NCBI GenBank assembly: GCA_016214855.1
Contig: JACRMT010000004.1
Coordinates: 620,001 to 684,000, forward strand
Source of the DNA: Nitrospirota bacterium
GTDB taxonomy: Bacteria; Nitrospirota; Thermodesulfovibrionia; Thermodesulfovibrionales; UBA6898
Direction: 5' to 3'
DNA: 64,000 nt
Shown here piece after piece: positions 17,031-25,235 of the stretch; the first letter of the stretch is position 1, and each line of letters opens with the position of its first letter. The notes beneath the pieces are model-generated. The model made no database searches. It saw only the letters and a program-made list of their open reading frames with translations, and had not been told where the DNA came from. The position numbers were made by a program, and so were the translations under genes.

Positions 17031-17610
17031 GGTGCGATCCCTTCAGATCAGCCTCGCTGCCAGGCTGTCCGGAAGACCATCTCATAAGCAGATAAACGCC
17101 ATTTTCCCTCACCGGCAAAAAACCTAACCGCTGATAAAGCCTCAGAGCGGGATTAAACTGCTCCACATGAATAGTCACCGGCAGGCATAGCATCCTGCCC
17201 GATTCCATGATCTGTTTAAGCAGGGCCGTGCCGATCCCCCTGTTTCTAAAGTCAGGGAGCAACGCTATGTCCATGATCCTCAGCTCAGCGTCCCACCGGT
17301 CCATATAAAGTCTTCCGCACGGTCTGCCCTCAGCAAGTACGATCCAGAAGGCGGCCGAAGCATAATACTCCCGGTAGTATTTATCCTGTGCCGCAAACTG
17401 CATGCGCAGAAATTGATCTTTTTTAATGTCATCCCAGTCAACCAGCTTCAACTCTTCGCTTCTCGAAGCAGCGTACACCTGAAAAAGAAATTCCCGGTCC
17501 TCTGTCAAAACAGGCCTGAGTCCGACACTGCCTGCGGCAGCAGACAAGAAAAGATCTTTGTCCGAGAATAAAGCAGCAGCCTGTCCTGCAGAAGACACCA
17601 TTTTCTCCAT
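17023..17610 (-). CDS. GNAT-family N-acetyltransferase
   Basis: The protein has about 195 residues. The acetyl-CoA loop appears as RNRGIGTALLKQIM, preceded by the beta-4 strand MDIALLPDF and followed by IHVEQFNPALRLYQRLGF, the full GNAT core. The N-terminus (about 1-60) is extra and may serve substrate recognition. A TTG start at 17,643 is possible; I prefer the ATG at 17,610, which has GAGGG seven bases upstream. The enzyme sits between the binding-protein gene and the DUF6916-like gene in block B. The substrate is unknown; modification of a collar or surface protein is one idea. Confidence 0.85.
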   Translation of the reverse strand: MEKMVSSAGQAAALFSDKDLFLSAAAGSVGLRPVLTEDREFLFQVYAASRSEELKLVDWDDIKKDQFLRMQFAAQDKYYREYYASAAFWIVLAEGRPCGRLYMDRWDAELRIMDIALLPDFRNRGIGTALLKQIMESGRMLCLPVTIHVEQFNPALRLYQRLGFLPVRENGVYLLMRWSSGQPGSEADLKGSHHA

Positions 17611-17651
17611 CACGCAGCCCTCATTACTGCCTGTACCCGCCAAACAGATCT

Positions 17652-18944
17652 CTACGCATATTGGTATGCATTATGCCAGCCGGAACGCTCCGCCACCCAC
17701 ATAGGCTGCAGCCTCCTGTCATACTCCGGCAGAGGGCTGCATTCTGCTATCGCCCTGGTAACAGGCCTTCCGCCTTCCATACGGAATTCATGGATGAACA
17801 GAGGCGCTGAGGTTGCATTGGTCATCGGGTTCATCTGCAGCCGGCCCCTCGGACTGTTAAATGCCGCCTCCGCAAAGGCCCCTGTCAGGGCAGTGATATT
17901 TCCTGTCTTCCCCTGCGTCAGCGAAAGGGCAGAAAGTATCATGCCTGCTGTCTCATAGCCCAGCAGACCGAAGGAATCAAGACTGCGGCCTGCAACTTTT
18001 GCGTAATTCGCTGCAAAACTCTCACTGCCCGGTGCACAAAGGTCAGATCGCCATGGAACACAGGTCTTTATGCCGGCTGCAAGCGGACCGATTGCGGCTA
18101 AACTGTCACCTCCGGAAAGATGGGAAGAGCAGGCAAGCGGTATTCTTCCGGCCAGGCCAGAAGAGGCGTAGGCCTTTATAAAGCCAGCACCCTGAGACCC
18201 GCTGTAAAGGGCGTAGATAAAATCAGGCCGCGCAGCCTCTATCGCTGAAAAAAGCCTGTCAAAGTTCGGCGTTCCGGAGCCGGCATCAGAAATAAAAGTC
18301 TCCTTTATCATACCGCCGGCAATCTGATAGCCCATGCGAAAGGCCTGAAGTGTATCATAGCCGGTGTCATAAAAAGAGGCGGCCACAACGCAGCTCGGAC
18401 CCATATTATCAGCAGCCCATCTGCCCATTGCCCAGTTGGCCTGCGAAAAATTCATGCTGCAATGAAACGTGCCGGGAAACATATCGGTCTTTCTCGCCAT
18501 GGACTCGCCGAGACTGCTTGCAACCAGAACAAACTTCTCATCCCGTGCAAAAGAGCTCAGAGATGAAGCTGCCGCATTGTTCAGAATACCGGTTACAAGG
18601 TTCACCTTATCTTCATGCAGAAGCTTTTTCAGGGCGCTGACACTGACCGATCCGCTGGAATGCTCCTTGACCAGCTCAACCGAAACTCCGGACTCTGCAC
18701 ACCCTGACGTCTTCAGGCAATGATCAAAACCGCTCAGAAAGTTCCCGGTGAGCTTCGGTGAAAAATCCTTGCCCGGCAGCAATATCCCCAGCCTGACAAC
18801 GGGCCAGCCCGAAAAGTTCAAAGGACTCGCTTCCCCTCCAAAGGCAAGCACCTGAGAAGGTACGGTGAGCGCACCTGTCGCGGCCCCGGCAATCTTCAGA
18901 AAGGTACGTCTTGTTATGACATTTGCTAAGCTCTTTTCAGACAT
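17652..18944 (-). CDS. ABC-type branched-chain amino-acid-like substrate-binding protein with Tat signal
   Basis: The protein has 430 residues. It begins with a twin-arginine-like signal (RRTFLKIAGAATGALTVPSQ) and continues as a two-lobed periplasmic-binding-protein fold of the Peripla_BP_6 type (VVRLGILLPGKDFSP, then GYDTLQAFRMGYQIAGG and LLGYETAGMILSAL). No permease or ATPase genes for uptake are next to it, so it may act as a sensor or as a structural partner of the collar proteins rather than in transport. The ATG at 18,944 follows GAGGTG; an in-frame TTG lies 12 bases upstream. A TATAAT promoter lies about 95 bases upstream. Confidence 0.85.
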   Translation of the reverse strand: MSEKSLANVITRRTFLKIAGAATGALTVPSQVLAFGGEASPLNFSGWPVVRLGILLPGKDFSPKLTGNFLSGFDHCLKTSGCAESGVSVELVKEHSSGSVSVSALKKLLHEDKVNLVTGILNNAAASSLSSFARDEKFVLVASSLGESMARKTDMFPGTFHCSMNFSQANWAMGRWAADNMGPSCVVAASFYDTGYDTLQAFRMGYQIAGGMIKETFISDAGSGTPNFDRLFSAIEAARPDFIYALYSGSQGAGFIKAYASSGLAGRIPLACSSHLSGGDSLAAIGPLAAGIKTCVPWRSDLCAPGSESFAANYAKVAGRSLDSFGLLGYETAGMILSALSLTQGKTGNITALTGAFAEAAFNSPRGRLQMNPMTNATSAPLFIHEFRMEGGRPVTRAIAECSPLPEYDRRLQPMWVAERSGWHNAYQYA

Positions 18945-19036
18945 AGTCCACCTCAAATAGCAGGATGATTATTTTTCAGACAGGATGATGAGATTCAGCT
19001 CCCGTCCGCCATGAGTCCTTTTCTTAAATTATTTTA

Positions 19037-19065
19037 ATTATACTCTCGTTGTTTCGACCGTGCAA
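19037..19065 (-). promoter_or_regulatory. Possible sigma-70 promoter for the binding-protein operon
   Basis: On the minus strand TTGCAC and TATAAT are separated by 17 bases, about 95 bases before the binding-protein ATG. The -10 is perfect and the -35 weak. It would let block B be expressed independently of the sigma-54 promoter. The rest of 18,945-19,171 shows nothing else. Confidence 0.45.
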
Positions 19066-19171
19066 TTCGAAATTTAGACGCAATAATCAGAGTTCTGAGC
19101 AGGCCCCCCGTGCTGTTACAGAACCACATAGACTGTTCGGAAACAAAGTCTTATTCATCCTGCACTCCTTA

Positions 19172-19393
19172 TCACAGGCTTTCCTGGCCGCATCTTTTGA
19201 GACCGCCGTCGATCTCTGTCGCGAGCGTCTCAAACTTTCTGAAGTCCAATCTGCTTATGAGATCTCGCTCGGCCTTTGTAAGGCTGAAGCCCGTCTCAAG
19301 ACAGGTCTTATGGAACTGCTTCCCTGCGTTTTCCCGGAAGACCGGGTCAGTCAGCAGGCGTCCGAAAAATTGTTCTACAGTCTCCTGTGCCAT
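19172..19393 (-). CDS. NHLP-like small protein (copy B), possible RiPP-type precursor
   Basis: The protein has 73 residues and is near-identical to the product of 6372-6596 through the body (MAQETVEQFFGRLLTDPVF...), again ending in Gly-Gly plus LKRC, here LKRCGQESL. The two differ mostly after the conserved Cys. The ATG at 19,393 follows AAGGAG; the frame remains open for 14 codons upstream without a site. It is first in block B behind a -24/-12 promoter. The family assignment is from memory; a regulatory or structural role is as likely as a modified peptide. Confidence 0.75.
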   Translation of the reverse strand: MAQETVEQFFGRLLTDPVFRENAGKQFHKTCLETGFSLTKAERDLISRLDFRKFETLATEIDGGLKRCGQESL

Positions 19394-19439
19394 TTCAGTC
19401 TCCTTGTCCAAGATTGCCCAATTAGTCAGGATCATCTAT

Positions 19440-19456
19440 GGCACGTTATATGCCAA
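19440..19456 (-). promoter_or_regulatory. Sigma-54 (-24/-12) promoter of block B
   Basis: On the minus strand TTGGCAT-N5-GTGCC has the conserved GG and GC with the correct 10-base gap. The predicted start is near 19,429, about 36 bases before the NHLP-like ATG at 19,393. It matches the copy-A promoter in position and sequence. Confidence 0.75.
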
Positions 19457-19578
19457 TGAGTATTGTCTTTATTATCAATTGGTTATCTAAAACGAAGAGA
19501 AAGGAGACTGTACCACAAAGGGTCAGCAGATGATCTGTAACAATAAAACTATCGAATTTTAAAGAATAATAGTGAAGA

Positions 19579-19614
19579 TGTGCCAATCTGGGACATGTGT
19601 CCCTTTTTGGTGCA
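19579..19614. promoter_or_regulatory. 36-bp palindrome, likely enhancer-binding site (copy B)
   Basis: The core GGGACATGTGTCCC is flanked by TGTGCCAA on one side and TTGGTGCA on the other, the same design as at 6778-6813. Its centre is about 167 bases upstream of the predicted sigma-54 start, matching copy A to within a base or two. It begins three bases beyond the activator's stop codon, so it could also act as a hairpin at the end of that transcript. Confidence 0.7.
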
Positions 19615-19616
19615 GA

Positions 19617-21014
19617 TTATTTGCGGCGGTAGAAATGCTTCCTGTCGACCTTCAGCATATCCGCTGCGCGGCTCTTGTTGTTTCCGCATCTGGACAACAT
19701 CTCATCCGATATCTGGGCTACCGCAGCCTCAAGAGAGAAATCATCCTTATCCAGACAGACGTCTATGCGCACCTTTTCATCCTCAGGAACGCAGACGTTA
19801 TGTTCTTCAGCGCGTCCCACTATATTTAGATGATCGGGCCGTATCAGTTCGCCGTCGATCAGTATGGCAGCCCGCTCTATGCAGTTCTTGAGCTCTCTCA
19901 CGTTGCCGGGCCATGGGTATTTGAGCAGGATCTTCATGGCTGACTCTGATATGCCAGGAATATGCTTGCCGAGCTCATTTTTGTACTGCTTGATAAAATG
20001 ACCGGCCAGATCAGCAATGTCCTCTGGGCGCTCCCTGAGAGGCGGCAGCATGATCGGGTACGAATTTATCCGGTGATAGAGGTCCTCGCGGAACCTGCCC
20101 TCCCTGACCAGTTTTTTCAGGTCCCGGTGGGTTGAAGTGATTATCCGCAGATCAGCGGGGATAGTGCGGTTTGAGCCGATCTTATTATACGTACGCTCCT
20201 GGATCACCCTGAGCAGTTTCGCCTGAAGATCAATCGGCATATCACCGATCTCATCGAGAAGCAGGGTGCCCTTCTGCGCAAGGTCGAACTTGCCGTCCCG
20301 GTCCCTGTCAGCACCGGTAAAGGCACCCTTTACATGCCCAAACAACTCGGACTCAAGCAGGTTGGAGGGAATACCAGCACAATTTACCGCAACGAACCGG
20401 CTTTCCATCCTGCCCGAGGCAAAATGTATCGCGCGTGCCAGCACCTCCTTGCCTGTCCCGCTCTCTCCATAAACAGCGACGTTCGTGCCAGGGCTTGCTG
20501 CCACCTTCTCGGCAAGTTTGAGCGCACTGAGCATCAGGGGCGAGCGGGTGATGATATTCTGAAAATTATGGAGATTGCCGAAATAGTCTTTAAGCTCCCT
20601 GTAACCTCTGTGCAGACGTGAACGTTCAAGGGAGCGCATGATCGATGCCTTCAGCGTCTCCGGATCATAGGCCTTCTGTATATAGTCATCCGCACCCTGC
20701 TTTATGGCGGAAACCGCCATGTCGATACTCCCATACCCGGTCATTATGATAAAAGGCAGGTCTTTATCCCGGTCCTTTATCTCCTTCAGGAGTTCGAGGC
20801 CGTCCATGCCTGCCATCTCCTGATCGGACAGAACAAGATCTACACTGCGGCTGCCCAAGAGCTCAAGGGCCTCTGCGCCAGACCTTGCCAGCAGGGGCTG
20901 ATAACCCCAGTCCTCAAGGTATACCTCAATGGCCTGCAGTACGTTGTCGCAGTCATCGACAACCATGATCGTGGCTTTATCCCGAGCCAGATTATCCGCC
21001 GCCTTAAAGGTCAC
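19617..21014 (-). CDS. NtrC-family sigma-54-dependent response regulator
   Basis: The protein has 465 residues: a receiver domain (about 15-125; phospho-acceptor Asp in DLVLSDQEMAGMDG, conserved Lys in YIQKAYDPE), an AAA+ domain with Walker A GESGTGKE, the sigma-54 contact loop GAFTGA and the LLLDEIGDMP Walker B region, and a Fis-type helix-turn-helix (NNKSRAADMLKVDRKHFYRRK). It stops right after the recognition helix, a little shorter than usual. The start is GTG with GGAAGG upstream. A 10-codon minigene (21,011-21,043) overlaps that GTG and could couple translation. No kinase is adjacent. The palindrome at its 3' end and the sigma-54 promoters of both blocks make it their likely activator. 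Confidence 0.92.
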   Translation of the reverse strand: MTFKAADNLARDKATIMVVDDCDNVLQAIEVYLEDWGYQPLLARSGAEALELLGSRSVDLVLSDQEMAGMDGLELLKEIKDRDKDLPFIIMTGYGSIDMAVSAIKQGADDYIQKAYDPETLKASIMRSLERSRLHRGYRELKDYFGNLHNFQNIITRSPLMLSALKLAEKVAASPGTNVAVYGESGTGKEVLARAIHFASGRMESRFVAVNCAGIPSNLLESELFGHVKGAFTGADRDRDGKFDLAQKGTLLLDEIGDMPIDLQAKLLRVIQERTYNKIGSNRTIPADLRIITSTHRDLKKLVREGRFREDLYHRINSYPIMLPPLRERPEDIADLAGHFIKQYKNELGKHIPGISESAMKILLKYPWPGNVRELKNCIERAAILIDGELIRPDHLNIVGRAEEHNVCVPEDEKVRIDVCLDKDDFSLEAAVAQISDEMLSRCGNNKSRAADMLKVDRKHFYRRK

Positions 21015-21157
21015 TGCAGCCTTCCCGGCATCTTCTTGTTCATCAGTATTCCCCCGTTGTTTCTCGTTGCAGAACGGCTGAACTATAATACGTTATTGCC
21101 TTTCGCTTTTACCAAGCCATTCTGTCTGTGCTTTTGCCATTGTGATAGAATAGTCTC

Positions 21158-21937
21158 ATGCCAATCATATTAGTAACAAATGACGACGGCGTGCATGCAC
21201 CCGGGATCATCGCACTCAGCAATGCCATGACTGTCTTGGGTGAGACCTATATCGTCGCCCCGGACAGGGAGCGGTCTGCTGCAGGACATTCCCTCACTCT
21301 TGACAGGCCGATCAAGGCAGAGGAGATCCGGGAGCGCGTATTCAGCGTAAACGGAACGCCTACTGACTGCGTCACGATCGGGATCAACAAACTGCTGCCC
21401 CGGAAACCCGATCTCGTGGTCTCGGGCATCAACAAGGGCGCAAACCTGGGAGACGATATCACCTATTCGGGCACGGTCTCTGCAGCGATCGAGGGCACGA
21501 TCTTCGGTATCCCGTCGATCGCCTTCTCTCTCATATCCGATACACATTATCATTACGAAACATCCGCCTTTCTTGCGGCTAAGATAGCAGCCTATGTACT
21601 CGAACATTCCCTGCCCTTTGACACCCTGCTGAATGTCAATGTTCCGAATATCCGGAGGCAGGATATCAAGGGGATCAAGATCACGCGTCAGGGCAAGCGC
21701 ATTTACGAGAACTCCATCCAGGAGACGTTCAACCCCTGGGGAGAGAAATATTACTGGATCGGCGGGGGAAGGACCTTCTGGGAACATGGAGACGAGGCAG
21801 ATATGGAGGCAGTGCAGCAGAACTACGTATCGATCACGCCGATCCATCTTGACCTCACCAATCACAGCGCGCTCACATTTCTGAGAGACCGCTGGAATGT
21901 AGCAGACATGCTGGATGGTATGGATGAAACAGTATGA
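21158..21937 (+). CDS. surE: 5'-nucleotidase SurE
   Basis: This 259-residue metal-dependent phosphatase acts on nucleoside 5'- and 3'-monophosphates and polyphosphate. The metal-site motif TNDDGVHAPG is at residues 7-16, with the conserved Ser in RERSAAGHSLTL and Asn in SGINKGANLGDDITYSGTV. The length is normal. The start has no strong ribosome site. surE overlaps the FAD-enzyme gene and is followed by pcm; surE-pcm pairing is common and is linked to stationary-phase protein and nucleotide repair. Confidence 0.96.
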   Translation: MPIILVTNDDGVHAPGIIALSNAMTVLGETYIVAPDRERSAAGHSLTLDRPIKAEEIRERVFSVNGTPTDCVTIGINKLLPRKPDLVVSGINKGANLGDDITYSGTVSAAIEGTIFGIPSIAFSLISDTHYHYETSAFLAAKIAAYVLEHSLPFDTLLNVNVPNIRRQDIKGIKITRQGKRIYENSIQETFNPWGEKYYWIGGGRTFWEHGDEADMEAVQQNYVSITPIHLDLTNHSALTFLRDRWNVADMLDGMDETV

Positions 21938-23303
21938 TGTGATCATCATAGGTTCAGGACCTGCAGGCATATTCGCAGCCCTCGAATTCCTGAAATCAGA
22001 AAAAACAATAAAGGTCCTGATCATCGAAAAGGGCCGTGACATAACCGAAAGAAAATGCCCTTCCAAAGAGCGAAAGATATCCTGCACAACCTGCCCTGAA
22101 TGTGATCTTCTGAGCGGCTGGGGCGGAGCAGGCGCCTTCAGTGACGGCAAACTCAGCCTTTCTCCCGAGGTCGGCGGCTTCCTTTCCCGTTACATGGATA
22201 AAGACAATGTCCAGTCCATGATCGATTACGTTGACCGCATCTATATCCAGTATGGCGCCCCTGATGAGATCTTCGGAGACCATCCTGAAGAGATCCAGAC
22301 CTTAGAACGACTTGCATCAAAGAACAACCTTGAGCTCATACCATCGAAGATACGCCATATCGGCACAGACCGCTGCCTTACGGTGCTGAAGAAGATGAAG
22401 GATGCGGTCAGCAGCACTATCGATATCATCTTTAAAACAGAGGCAGAGCAGGTGCTGGTCGAAGATGGCACCTATAAAGGCGTAACGCTCAGGGACGGAA
22501 AGACCTTTTATTCCGATTTTCTGGTGCTTGCCCCGGGCCGCGAGGGGTCGAAGTGGCTCGAAGAAGAGGCGCGCAGGCTCAAGCTCACCCAGCTCAAGAA
22601 CCCTGTCGATGTCGGTGTCAGGGTAGAGCTTCCTGCATCCATACTGGAACCGCTCACAAAGGCCACGTATGAGCCGAAGCTCGTCTTTTACTCAAAGAAA
22701 TTCGACGACAGGGTCAGGACCTTCTGCGTAAATCCGTATGGTGAGGTGGTAAGGGAATATCTCAAAGGCATCTGGACCGTGAACGGCCATAGCTACACAG
22801 ACAGAAGGACGAACAACACGAACTTTGCACTTCTGGTCAGCACCTATTTCACCGAGCCCTTTGACGAGCCCATATCCTATGGCAGATACATTGCCCAGCT
22901 TGCGAACTTCATCGGCAAGGGTGTCATTGTGCAGAGGCTCGGAGATCTGCAGGCAGGACGGCGCTCCACGCACGAGCGCATCGCAAAAGGTATTGTGAGG
23001 CCCTCGCTCACGGATGCGACTCCCGGGGACCTGAGCTTTGCCCTTCCTTACCGCTATCTGTCTGACATACTGGAGATGCTTGAGGCACTGGACAAGATAG
23101 CTCCGGGCGTCAACTCCCGCCATACCCTGCTGTACGGCGTTGAGGTAAAGTTCTATTCCATGCAGCTGAAACTCACGAATAACCTTGAGACCGAGATACC
23201 GAACATCTTTGCTGCAGGAGATGGGCCTGGAGTGAGCCGCGGCCTGATCCAGGCGTCTGCCTCAGGCGTTGTTGCTGCTCGGGAAATATTGAGAAGGTGT
23301 TAG
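21924..23303 (+). CDS. FAD-dependent dehydrogenase (COG2509-like)
   Basis: The protein has about 459 residues. The N-terminal dinucleotide-binding fold is VIIIGSGPAGIFAALEF, followed by an IEKG strand end, a Cys-rich loop (CPSKERKISCTTCPEC) near residues 45-60, and a C-terminal FAD site NIFAAGDGPGVSRGLIQASASG. The pattern fits the uncharacterised COG2509 dehydrogenases; substrate and electron acceptor are unknown. The gene overlaps surE by 14 bases. I chose the ATG at 21,924, preceded by GGATGG, over one nine bases upstream because it gives the usual short lead into the FAD fold. The paired cysteines may be redox-active or bind metal. Confidence 0.9.
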   Translation: MKQYDVIIIGSGPAGIFAALEFLKSEKTIKVLIIEKGRDITERKCPSKERKISCTTCPECDLLSGWGGAGAFSDGKLSLSPEVGGFLSRYMDKDNVQSMIDYVDRIYIQYGAPDEIFGDHPEEIQTLERLASKNNLELIPSKIRHIGTDRCLTVLKKMKDAVSSTIDIIFKTEAEQVLVEDGTYKGVTLRDGKTFYSDFLVLAPGREGSKWLEEEARRLKLTQLKNPVDVGVRVELPASILEPLTKATYEPKLVFYSKKFDDRVRTFCVNPYGEVVREYLKGIWTVNGHSYTDRRTNNTNFALLVSTYFTEPFDEPISYGRYIAQLANFIGKGVIVQRLGDLQAGRRSTHERIAKGIVRPSLTDATPGDLSFALPYRYLSDILEMLEALDKIAPGVNSRHTLLYGVEVKFYSMQLKLTNNLETEIPNIFAAGDGPGVSRGLIQASASGVVAAREILRRC

Positions 23304-23329
23304 GTTTTGGAGATTGAGATATAGCAGAC

Positions 23330-23986
23330 ATGGACTATCAGCGATTAAGAGACCTGATGATCGAAAATCAGCTTATCCCGCGCGGGATCAAAGACCCCCG
23401 TGTGTTGGAAGCGATGAGACAGGTGCCGAGGCATATCTTCGCAGGAGGGCATAACCTCGCCGCAGCATATGACGACATGGCACTGCCGATTGGAGAAGGA
23501 CAGACCATCTCCCAGCCGTACATGGTCGCCGTCATGACAGAACTCCTTGCGCTCAAGGGAACCGAGAAAGTGCTTGAGATTGGAACAGGATCAGGATATC
23601 AGGGGGCAATGCTTGCAGAACTCGCAAAAGAGGTCTATACGATCGAGCGCATAGGAGCTCTCGCTGACAGGGCAGCAACAGAATACCGCACATTAGGCTA
23701 TGACAACATCCATGTAAGGACAGGCGACGGAACACTCGGCTGGCCAGAAGCAGCTCCATTCGACAGGATCATCATCACTGCAGCCTCACCGCAGATCCCG
23801 GACCCTTTTCTGGAGCAGCTTGGCATGAACGGCATTCTGGTTATTCCAGTCGGAAGCAGATATTCACAGCAGCTCCTGAAGATCACGAAAACCCCGCATG
23901 GACTTAAAGAGGAATACCACACACCCTGCGTCTTTGTCCCTCTCATCGGCAAATATGGTTGGGAAAAAGAATCTAGTGAAAATTGA
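23330..23986 (+). CDS. pcm: Protein-L-isoaspartate O-methyltransferase
   Basis: This 218-residue enzyme repairs proteins by methylating isoaspartyl residues with S-adenosylmethionine. The SAM motif I is VLEIGTGSGYQGAMLAEL, and the family-typical leader MIENQLIPRGIKDPRVLEAM and the loop ALPIGEGQTISQPYMVA are present. The length is normal. It follows surE and the FAD enzyme on the same strand with a 26-base gap, so the three probably share a transcript. Confidence 0.96.
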   Translation: MDYQRLRDLMIENQLIPRGIKDPRVLEAMRQVPRHIFAGGHNLAAAYDDMALPIGEGQTISQPYMVAVMTELLALKGTEKVLEIGTGSGYQGAMLAELAKEVYTIERIGALADRAATEYRTLGYDNIHVRTGDGTLGWPEAAPFDRIIITAASPQIPDPFLEQLGMNGILVIPVGSRYSQQLLKITKTPHGLKEEYHTPCVFVPLIGKYGWEKESSEN

Positions 23987-23993
23987 GGTAATC

Positions 23994-24329
23994 ATGAACA
24001 ACTCTTTGCAGAAAACATTCGTTGCAGCCTGTCTGATTATTTTTCTGTTAGTCGGCTGCAGCAGCCTGATGGCAACGCCGATAAAAAAGATCATCGATAA
24101 TCCGCGCGATTACAGCGGGAAACCGGTAACCGTATCAGGAGAAGTGACCGAACTCTTCAGTCTCTTTGTGATCAAGTATTTTGTCGTAAAAGACAGCACA
24201 GGCGAGATCATCGTTGTCACACACAAGCCGCTGCCAAAGAAAGGCTCAAAGATCACTGCCAAGGGCACGGTCCAGGAGGCCTTTTCCATTGGCGACCAGC
24301 AGTTGATCGTTATTATGGAGAAGGAGTGA
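23994..24329 (+). CDS. Small lipoprotein with OB-fold-like domain
   Basis: The protein has 111 residues with a lipoprotein signal (LIIFLLVGC, lipobox Cys near residue 20) and a domain of about 80 residues (NPRDYSGKPVTVSGEVTELF...GSKITAKGTVQEAF) that looks like a small OB fold of the tRNA_anti/CcmE-like kind. TGAGGT precedes the ATG at 23,994; an upstream in-frame start would overlap pcm. Probably anchored in a membrane leaflet facing the periplasm. Function unknown. Confidence 0.8.
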   Translation: MNNSLQKTFVAACLIIFLLVGCSSLMATPIKKIIDNPRDYSGKPVTVSGEVTELFSLFVIKYFVVKDSTGEIIVVTHKPLPKKGSKITAKGTVQEAFSIGDQQLIVIMEKE

Positions 24330-24345
24330 CTTTTCGCTCACAACC

Positions 24346-24606
24346 ATGGTCACTATGAAAAAAACACTCGTCGTAAGCAGTCGGGGTCAGATAACACTGC
24401 CTGCAGCCATCCGTAAAAGAGCGGGCATCATGCAGGGCGGCACCGTCATCATCGAAGACAGAGGAAACGAACTCGTTCTGAAGCCTGCCGCGGTCTTCGA
24501 GATAGAGATATACACCGACAAACAGATCCAGGACTGGAACAAAGCTGACCGGCTTACACCAACCGAAAAGACATCTCTGATTAACAAGGCAAAGCTCAAG
24601 CGGTGA
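24346..24606 (+). CDS. AbrB/MazE/SpoVT-family antitoxin-like protein
   Basis: The protein has 86 residues. The N-terminal swapped-hairpin domain is clear: TLVVSSRGQITLPAAIRKRAG then GTVIIEDRGNELVLKP. The C-terminal 40 residues would bind a partner toxin. In this family the partner is usually a PIN (VapC) or MazF toxin encoded immediately downstream; here the next frame overlaps by GTGA but encodes a metalloprotease-like membrane protein whose first eight residues look PIN-like. The toxin may therefore have been lost. An ATG nine bases downstream is an equally good start. Confidence 0.85.
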   Translation: MVTMKKTLVVSSRGQITLPAAIRKRAGIMQGGTVIIEDRGNELVLKPAAVFEIEIYTDKQIQDWNKADRLTPTEKTSLINKAKLKR

Positions 24607-25235
24607 AGAGGCTCTTCCTCGATGCCAACAACCCTTATTGGAAGTCAGTTCCCGGATTGGCATTATTAGGCAGTGCGCTTGCTGCCATCTGCTTCTGCAT
24701 TTATGCGCTGATCCAATCCGGTGAATTTCTTTTTCCCGACAATGTGAACCTGCCTTTCCATGAGTTCGGTCATATCTTCTTTTCGATCTTCGGCGAGACG
24801 GTCGGCCTCTGGGGCGGCACACTCATGCAGCTCATCATTCCCTTCAGCATCCTTGCCTATTTCTTCATCAAGCGGGAAACTGCAGGCGTCTTTTTCTCTG
24901 CCTTCTGGTTTGGCGAGAACCTGCTCAATATTGGCGTGTATATCAATGACGCACGCGCCCTTGAGCTCCCCCTTGTCGGCGGCGGTGAGCATGACTGGAA
25001 CATTATCCTGGGATCAATGAAATTGCTCAGATACGACCACTACGTTGCGGCGATTGTTAAGTCCCTCGGCTGGTTCATCATGTTAGGCTCGATCGTCTGG
25101 TTTCTTGTCAGGGGCATGAGGGCAAGGGAAGAAAAAGGAAAAGATTCCTTTGACCGGGTGGTAGGTGTTGCCAAGTCTTCTATCCGGGACGGCTCATCAA
25201 AGCACGACCGCTATCTTAACAGGAAGGACAAGTGA
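24603..25235 (+). CDS. Membrane protein with HEFGH zinc-protease motif (M50-like)
   Basis: The protein has 210 residues with about five hydrophobic segments. The motif FHEFGHIFFSIFGE near residue 55 has the HExxH form of M50-type intramembrane zinc peptidases, and GGTLMQLIIPF follows as in uncharacterised M50-like proteins. The third zinc ligand cannot be assigned with certainty. The GTG start overlaps the antitoxin stop, and the first residues (MKRLFLDAN) look like the beginning of a PIN-domain toxin rather than of a membrane protein, hinting at a hybrid N-terminus. The last 40 residues are charged and probably cytoplasmic. Confidence 0.75.
   Translation: MKRLFLDANNPYWKSVPGLALLGSALAAICFCIYALIQSGEFLFPDNVNLPFHEFGHIFFSIFGETVGLWGGTLMQLIIPFSILAYFFIKRETAGVFFSAFWFGENLLNIGVYINDARALELPLVGGGEHDWNIILGSMKLLRYDHYVAAIVKSLGWFIMLGSIVWFLVRGMRAREEKGKDSFDRVVGVAKSSIRDGSSKHDRYLNRKDK

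Larger units (their letters stand above)
19135..19660. repeat. Duplicated control module, copy B (likely parent)
   Basis: This is the counterpart of 6345-6861. Because the activator gene is complete here and only a fragment of it lies in the other copy, this is probably the parent locus. Confidence 0.7.

Noticed and set aside
21170-22150. Long open frame antisense to surE and the FAD enzyme
   Set aside because: surE motifs on the plus strand are clear; the antisense frame is an effect of codon bias, lacks a ribosome site and has no recognisable domain.
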